DNA from: Liquidambar formosana
Taxonomy: Eukaryota; Streptophyta; Magnoliopsida; Saxifragales; Altingiaceae
Length of the DNA: 64,000 nucleotides
Direction: 5' to 3'
Assembly: GCA_039720395.1 (NCBI GenBank)
Contig: JBBPBK010000097.1
Location: 1 to 64,000, forward strand
Each line of letters begins with the position of its first letter. The first letter of the stretch is position 1. Shown here piece after piece: positions 58,164 through 64,000 of this stretch. The position numbers were made by a program, and so were the translations under genes. The notes under the pieces were generated by a model, which did no database searches, had not been told where the DNA came from, and saw nothing but the letters and a program-made list of their open reading frames with translations.

Positions 58164-59559
58164 TGTTAACACCCCGTTTTGTGCCGCCTAAATATTCCAA
58201 GCCCACCCTTTTAAACCCGGTGATGAAGGGTAGCCCAACTTGAAATGACTAACAAGTGATCCCCAAAGAGCTGACGTGGTCGCAGTTGCAGCCTGGCCCA
58301 AAGAAGCCCAACCCATTCCTTTATGCGTACGCTCCTTTAATTTGTGCGTACGCACCTTACATTTGTGCGTACGCATGTTAGTATTCCAGTATTCGAATTT
58401 TTCCCCCCATTTCCCCTGTTGCCTTATATGGATGGAGCCTACTGCACATCCAGGCTGTGACGGCTGAGAACCAGAGGAAACCCTAGTTCCTTACCTCGAA
58501 ACCCTAATTCTTCGCCTATAAAAGGACCACTTCCGCATCAAATGGGGGATCCTTGGCGACCACCATTTTGAAAACCCCACAAACCCTAAGGACTCGGAAC
58601 CTAAAACCCAAAAGGGCGGCTGTGATTACGGAGGCTTGAAGAAGAGATTCTTGTTGGTGCATTCATTGGGATTCACCCAAACCTGAGGGTAACGTCTTTT
58701 ATGATTCAGTTCTTTGAATGTTAGAATAATCACTAATTATTCCTCCAAGTATATTTTCTATCAAGCATATTTTCATTGAATGCTATGATTTCAGATTTAC
58801 TCAAGTGCTTTCAATCAAACGTTGCATGACCAGATCTACACTTTGTATTATGTTCTAGTATGTTTAGCATCATTTAAACATGTCTTTACATGTTAATCGG
58901 GGTAATGTTTAAAGTGCATAAATTCATGATTAGATTTAGGGTGCAATAATGACATGATAGGACATTTGCATGCAATTAAGGTTCTGTAATCTGGAGCATG
59001 TGCAATTTCAGCATATTTATGTTATTTTCGAATCTGCCATGAAATGTGCGTACGTATAAATTAAAGGTGCGTACGCACCTTGTGTTTGTGCGTACGTATA
59101 TATGTGATGCTGTGCTAACCCATTTTTGCAGGCAGTGACAAATCCATCTCCTTTTTCTCCTTTCATAGCTACTGTTTATTCTGTCTATTAATTTTTATCT
59201 TCTGCTTAGTTATTTATTTGCATATTTTTATTCATATAATGTCATCCTGTGTGCCATAGTCGCTTGATATATTTGTCGCATGAATAGGGTTAAACTCAAT
59301 TAATATTTCTCATTAATTAAAGCCAACAAAATGCGTGTGGAGGCCGGATTTAGCCGGGCGTTGTCGGGTGCCTAACACCTTCCCAACAACGTACCTTAAC
59401 TCCGAACCTTAATTCTTTGGGTAATGACTAGTGGGCCTCTTGCTAGGGGTCAATCGGTTCCCGAGGCTAAACCAGGTGGCGACTCCCTCTCCGCCCTAAT
59501 CACACCCGTGGTTAGCGGCGTACTCCCGAGCCGGCGTGGTTCAGGACGCGGCGCTCACA
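58164..59559 (+). repeat. 3' LTR of element B
   Basis: 1,396 bp with TATAAAAG at 58517. Palindromes lie at 58325, 58344, 58365, 59046, 59067 and 59088. It ends GCGCTCACA and is followed by CTATA. Confidence 0.95.
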
Positions 59560-59564
59560 CTATA

Positions 59565-61845
59565 CATGCCACTCAAAAGAGTCTTTGAAAAGCTCAGAAG
59601 CCGTGACCTCCTGAAACCCCTCGACCCAAGGCCTCCACCAAACCCATTGCCCAAAAACTACAATGAAAATGAATATTGCAAGTTCCACCAAGCCAAAGGC
59701 CATCCAACCAACCGTTGCTACCGCCTCCGCCATGAAATCCAAGATTTGCTTGACAAGTAGATCATTTCACCACCAACCGCACCAAATTGCCCAAGTGTCA
59801 CTCGAAATCCCCTCCCTACCCACAATGTGCCTCCTCCCAACAACATAAATGCCATCGAGCTTGACTCGACCCAATTCTGTCAACCCATAAGGCAATACAC
59901 GCCACTTCCCATGACCTTGACTCAAGTTTTCCACCAATGTTGTGATAAAGGGCTCATATTGCCATACCATTCAAAGCCAAGGCCTTCAACTCCTCACCAA
60001 TTCTGTTTGTACCATCAGGCGCCCGGGCACGATACAGAGAGTTGTGTCATATTGAAAAAGGTAGTTCAAGACCTTATTGATCAAAAGGTTTTGGTATTGC
60101 CAAGGAAGTCCGTGCAGCGACAATTGAAAGAAAGGTTCGAGGCAGGAGATCCTAAAGTGGGTTTGTTGGGAGAGTCGTCCGAAAAGTTTGATTACTATGT
60201 ACTCTACCCCGACCCCATCCCTGATGAGCCTGTAATCCCCACAGGTTGGGATGAGTTACTAGAGGAAGTTCAAATGGAGGAGATCAACATGATCACGTGG
60301 GATGATCTCATGGGTGACGTAGGTGAGATTGATGACATGTGGATGAGTGATGATGAGGTAGAGCACATAACTAGAAGGGGTCGCCATTTCAAGCCTCCGC
60401 ACTTAGAATCTGACAACCCGTTGGGAGATTTGGAAGGTAATCACCACCTCGACTTGCAAGAAGAGGAGGACGAAGTGCTTAGGCAATTGAGAAAGACTAA
60501 TGCCAACATCAGTATATGGGGCTTGCTCATGGCCTCTTACAAGTACAGGCAGACAATCTTGAAGTTGCTCAACTAGATACAGGTTCCCGTTGACACATCT
60601 CTAGAAAATTTGGTGAACTTAGGGAATCCAACCTCGAAAAACTCCACCATTGTGTTCTCAGAAGCAGACCTACCTAAAAGTGGACCTAGCCATTCACAAG
60701 CCATGTACATCACTGTCGACACCATGGGAAAGAGAGTTCTAACAGTCCTGATCGACAATGGTTCCGCTCTTAATGTGTGCCCTCTCAGAACTGCCACCGT
60801 CTTGGGATTGGATCCTACCGATTTCATGCCATCCGGGCAAACAGTGAGAACCTATGATAACACCCGTAGAGAAGTGATTGGAGTGGTCACTTTGCCGCTG
60901 ATTATGGGGCCTACAGAATTCAGAGTGGAGTTCCAAGTGCTGGATGTCCCGTCGTTCTTCAATCTCTTATTGGGGAGACCTTGGATTCATCCTGCAGGGG
61001 CTGTCCCTTCTTCATTGCACCAAAAAGTCAAGTTCCCTTATGAAGGAGCCATCGTCACACTCCAAGTTGACTATGACTTAAAGATGTCGGGGGTACCCAT
61101 TTGTGAGATCAAGCCCGAGCCCGTGGGAGTACCATTGTCCGGGTTCGAGTATGTTCAATGCATAGAGAAAGAGCCAGAACAGAGAGAGTTAATACCTCTC
61201 GACTTTTGCCCTCATGGCAATTTGCATGTGGGAAACATAATGAAGAAAATGAGTTTCTTCCTAGGCATGGGACTTGGACGCCGTTAGCAAGGCATACCGG
61301 TATCCATTCAAAGCCGCATTGTCACCTATACCTTCGGATTGGGGTATGAGCCTTCCAAAAAGGACCATATGGAGATGTTACAGAGAAGCAAAGAAAGGGT
61401 CAAAGCAAAAGCAGAAGGAAGGGTGTCAGATATTCGAATCTCGCCATACCGACCTACCTTGAATGGTTACTTTGTTAAGGAGGGGGAGGATTTCCTATTC
61501 TGTGGATTCCCCAAACCATCCATTGACAAAGTAACCAAGGCGAGAGTTCCGGGGTTTGAAATATTCTTCATTGAGTGGTATCCCATCACTGCAACAATAG
61601 TTGATGATAAAGCAATCAATGATAGCTATTGGGAAGAGAAGAGCGAGGACTGGGCAGAGCAGATGGATTCAGAAGCCATGGTTACAATGTTTCAAGATAC
61701 GGTTCTTGCTGTGGAGGAATCGGATCTCGAGTGTTCTTCAATTCACCATGCAGCCGTGCCGCTCCTTAATTGGTATCTTGAAGAGGGTACCATTGTAGAA
61801 GTCCTTGAGGGCGAGGATCTCGACTTACCTGATAGTAGCTTGTAG
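59565..61845 (+). pseudogene. Element C Gag-Pro, 3' part
   Basis: It resumes C Gag at MPLKRVFEKL right after the B target duplication. Two zinc-knuckle-like segments (CKFHQAKGHPTNRC, CLYHQAPGHDTESC) and the protease site VLIDNGSALNVC (near 60748) follow, then a G-patch-like segment (GMGLGRR, near 61270). A C-terminal part ends DLPDSSL at the intron donor. In-frame TAG codons lie at 59758, 60574 and 61285. Element A has Gln at the first two positions, and its sequence for the third is deleted. One frame runs throughout, with no shift at the place where A has one. Confidence 0.92.
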
Positions 61846-62010
61846 GTTCCTTAGTAGCTTGTCTTAGCTTTCCTTTCAAATAAAGTGTGTCTGCCTAGCC
61901 CACCTTGTGGAGTTAGGAGTCGTTCCCTAGTTGTGGCACATGTGTTTTCTTTTCTTTGCTTTGTTTTGTTAGTTCAATCAATAAAGTGTGTTTCTTTTCA
62001 TTATTTGCAG
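61842..62010 (+). other. 169-bp intron between Gag-Pro and Pol of element C
   Basis: The donor GTAGGT (61842) contains the Gag-Pro stop TAG (61843-61845). The acceptor TTATTTGCAG ends at 62010. Splicing joins in phase 2 to the Pol frame. The same structure in A (171 bp) supports a real, conserved intron. Confidence 0.75.
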
Positions 62011-64000
62011 TGTTTCCTTTCTCTCTTCTATGGATATCTATGGCATGGATATAGATCCTAGGAATGACGTCCCCCCAGAGCTCGTCGAGCAAAGGAAAAG
62101 GGGCGTTACCGAACCTAACATGGATGAATTGGAATCAATCAATCTAGGGACAGATGAACTGCCAAGGATAATTAAAATTAGGATAACTCTCTCGCCTGCT
62201 GAAAAAGAAAAATTGATAATACTTCTAAAAGCCAATGTAGAGGCCTTCATATGGTCTTATGAGGATATGCCTGGCATTGATCCAGATATTGTGCAACATT
62301 ACATCCCCACTAATCCCACTAAAAAGCCTATAAAGCAAAAATTAAGAAGATTAAAACCAGAATGGGCTTTGAAAGTAAAAGAAGAGGTAACTAAACAATT
62401 AGATGCCGGGTTTCTCCAAGTTGTGGAGTACCCTGAATGGCTGTCTAACATAGTGCCTGTGCCTAAAAAAGATGGGAAAGTGCGAATGTGTGTTGACTTC
62501 CGCGACCTTAATGCTGCGAGCCCAAAGGACGATTTCCCTCTACCGCATATCGATGTGTTGGTGGACAGTACAGCAGGCCATGTTCTTCTCTCCTTCATGG
62601 ATGGGTTCTCCGGTTACAACCAGATAAAGATGGCACCTCAAAACATGGAAAAGACGGCTTTCATCACGCAGTGGGGCACGTATTGCTACAAGGTAATGCT
62701 TTTTGGCTTAAGAAATGCCGGGGCTACTTACCAAAGAGCTGCTACGACCCTATTGCATGATATGATCCATAAAGAAGTAGAGGTGTATGTGGACGACATG
62801 ATAGTCAAATCTGTAGACCGGGAAGGACATTTCACGGCATTGGAGAAGTTCCTAGAACGAGCAAAGAAGTACAACCTTCGATTGAATCCTCAGAAGTGTG
62901 CCTTTGGAGTCACCGCAGGGAAGCTGTTGGGTTTCATGATCATTTAGAGGGGAATTGAAGTTGATCTAGGGAAGATAAAAGCTATCACGGAGATAGAGCC
63001 ACCGAGAACGGAAAAGCAGATCCGGGGTTTTCTGGGGAGAGTTTAATACATAAGCCGTTTTATCGCCAATCTGACTATGGTGTGTGAGCCAATTTTCAAG
63101 CTACTTAAGAAGGGCGTTTCCAAGGAATGGAATGAGGATTGTCAAGAAGCCTTTAAAACCATTAAAAGGTATCTGAGCAACCCCCCAATCTTGGTTCCCC
63201 CGCGGCACGGTGAACCGTTACTGTTATACTTAACGGTTACTGAAACCGCGACGGGAGCTATGTTAGCTTAATACCTTGAAGGGTCGAAAAAGGAAAATGC
63301 CATCTACTACTTGAGCAAGAAAATGACAGATTATGAAGTAAAGTATAATGCGTTAGAAAAGGCTTGCGTAGCATTGGTGTGGGCCACCTAGAAACTCCGT
63401 TATTACATGATGTCTTTCGAAGTCCTGTTGATAAGTCGATTGGATCCTTTGAAGTATTTACTAGAAAAACCAGTCCTATCATACAGGACCGCTCGTTGGT
63501 CGCTTCTTCTCAATGAATTCGACATAAAGTACCTGGCGCAGAAGTCCGTTAAAGGAAGCATCATTGCAGACCATTTGGCAAGTTGCCCTGTGTCATCATC
63601 AACCCAATTCAATGATGAGTTCCCCGACGAAGATATCCTGGAAATCAAGAAGAAGGTTTGGAGAGTCTACTTCGACGGAGCTGCAAACAGAAGGGGATAT
63701 GGAATAGGAGTGCTACTAGTCTCGCCCGAAGAAGCCTTCACGCCTTTAGCAGTCAAATTGGGGTTTGAAGCCACTAACAACATAGCGGAGTATGAGGCCT
63801 ACATCCTAGCATTGGAAGCTGCGTTAGAGTTGGGGATAAAGGAACTTGAGGTGTTCGGAGATTCAGCATTGATAATCTGTCAGATAAAAGGGGAGTGGAA
63901 AACTCACGATGAGAAGCTGTTGCCCTATCATGCCTATTTGGAAGCACTGACTAAAGAGTTCACGGAGATCGAGTTCAATTACCTGTCGAGAAACAAAAAT
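62011..64000 (+). pseudogene. Element C Pol: RT, RNase H and start of archaeal-like RNase H, truncated by window end
   Basis: RT from PVPKKDGKVRMCVDFRDLN to YVDDMI (about 62790) is intact. The first RNase H-like domain runs to about 63600. The second RNase H begins YFDGAANRRG (about 63670) and continues with FGDSAL past 63850 to the window edge. In-frame stops lie at 62945 (TAG), 63044 (TAA), 63269 (TAA) and 63389 (TAG). Element A has Gln at the first, second and fourth. The lesions fit C-to-T decay of Gln codons. Integrase lies outside the window. Confidence 0.92.

Larger units (their letters stand above)
43699..59559 (+). mobile_element. Element B: Ty3/gypsy Tat-lineage retrotransposon with antisense PMD and DUF7745 genes, 15.86 kb
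   Basis: Both LTRs are 1,396 bp, start TGTTAACACCCCG and end GCGCTCACA. The 5-bp duplication CTATA is perfect (43694-43698 and 59560-59564). I count about ten differences between the LTRs, nine of them transitions, so it is fairly recent but older than A. It has a single long gag-pro-pol, no intron before RT, and a 5.7-kb 3' region with two spliced genes on the opposite strand. More than thirty CGTACG-centred palindromes mark its LTRs, accessory promoters and introns. Confidence 0.96.
22526..64000 (+). mobile_element. Element C: Ty3/gypsy Tat-lineage retrotransposon, host of A and B, 3' end outside the window
   Basis: It starts TGTCACACCCCATTTTTG. Its 5' LTR is in two pieces (22526-23675 and 40033-41900, about 3.0 kb together) because element A sits inside it. 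PBS, leader, gag, protease, intron, RT and RNase H follow in order. Element B splits gag at 43698/59565. The window ends within the second, archaeal-like RNase H domain, so integrase, 3' region and 3' LTR lie beyond. It is the same family as A. Seven in-frame TAG/TAA codons make it inactive. Confidence 0.92.

Overview
The window is nuclear DNA from a flowering plant, most likely a eudicot with a large, repeat-rich genome. It is AT-rich, spliced host exons are separated by kilobases, and almost all of it is LTR retrotransposons plus MITE, SINE and LINE remnants. I see no rRNA, tRNA, CRISPR or bacterial-type operon. The species cannot be named from the sequence.

Left part (1-9736): the 5' end of a minus-strand host gene of the TM9SF / endomembrane protein 70 (TMN) family. 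Exon 1 (7705-7619) encodes a signal peptide, intron 1 is about 6.9 kb, and exons 2-3 (739-551 and 460-358) carry several 1-base indels. The intron has collected a LINE fragment, a tRNA-type SINE and a 493-bp hAT MITE with an 8-bp target duplication. Upstream lie further inverted-repeat elements and a 135-bp tandem duplication.

9737-19706: a complete Ty1/copia element of SIRE/Maximus type, with LTRs of 1,322 and 1,344 bp, target duplication GCTTC, a tRNA-Met-type PBS and an extra ORF after pol. It is dead. Nearly all lesions are C-to-T or G-to-A, including Asp-to-Asn changes in the protease and RT active sites. A LINE fragment and an HMG-box-like gene fragment follow.

22526-64000: a three-part nest of Ty3/gypsy elements of the Tat lineage, which has two RNase H domains and a TGGCGACTCC-type PBS. 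Host element C (+ strand, from 22526 past the window end) holds element A in its 5' LTR (23676-40027, minus strand, duplication GTAAG) and element B in its gag gene (43699-59559, + strand, duplication CTATA). A and C are one family with a short intron between the Gag-Pro and RT parts. A is very young, with near-identical LTRs and open gag and pol. B is a second family without that intron.

A and B carry accessory genes antisense to gag-pol near the 3' LTR. B has a two-exon DUF7745-type gene and a six-exon plant-mobile-domain (PMD) gene in which every intron is phase 0. A has an internally deleted DUF7745 relative. The most striking pattern is that each family has its own short dyad-symmetric motif, placed upstream of the LTR TATA box and again upstream of the accessory genes. 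The motifs are TTTCAGnCGGCTGAAA-like in the copia element, GTGCGTACGCAC in B, a GC-rich module shared by the C LTR and the A antisense gene, and in A also an array of some thirty hairpins whose arms co-vary. I infer that the accessory genes and the LTRs are regulated together, perhaps by an element-encoded DNA-binding protein.
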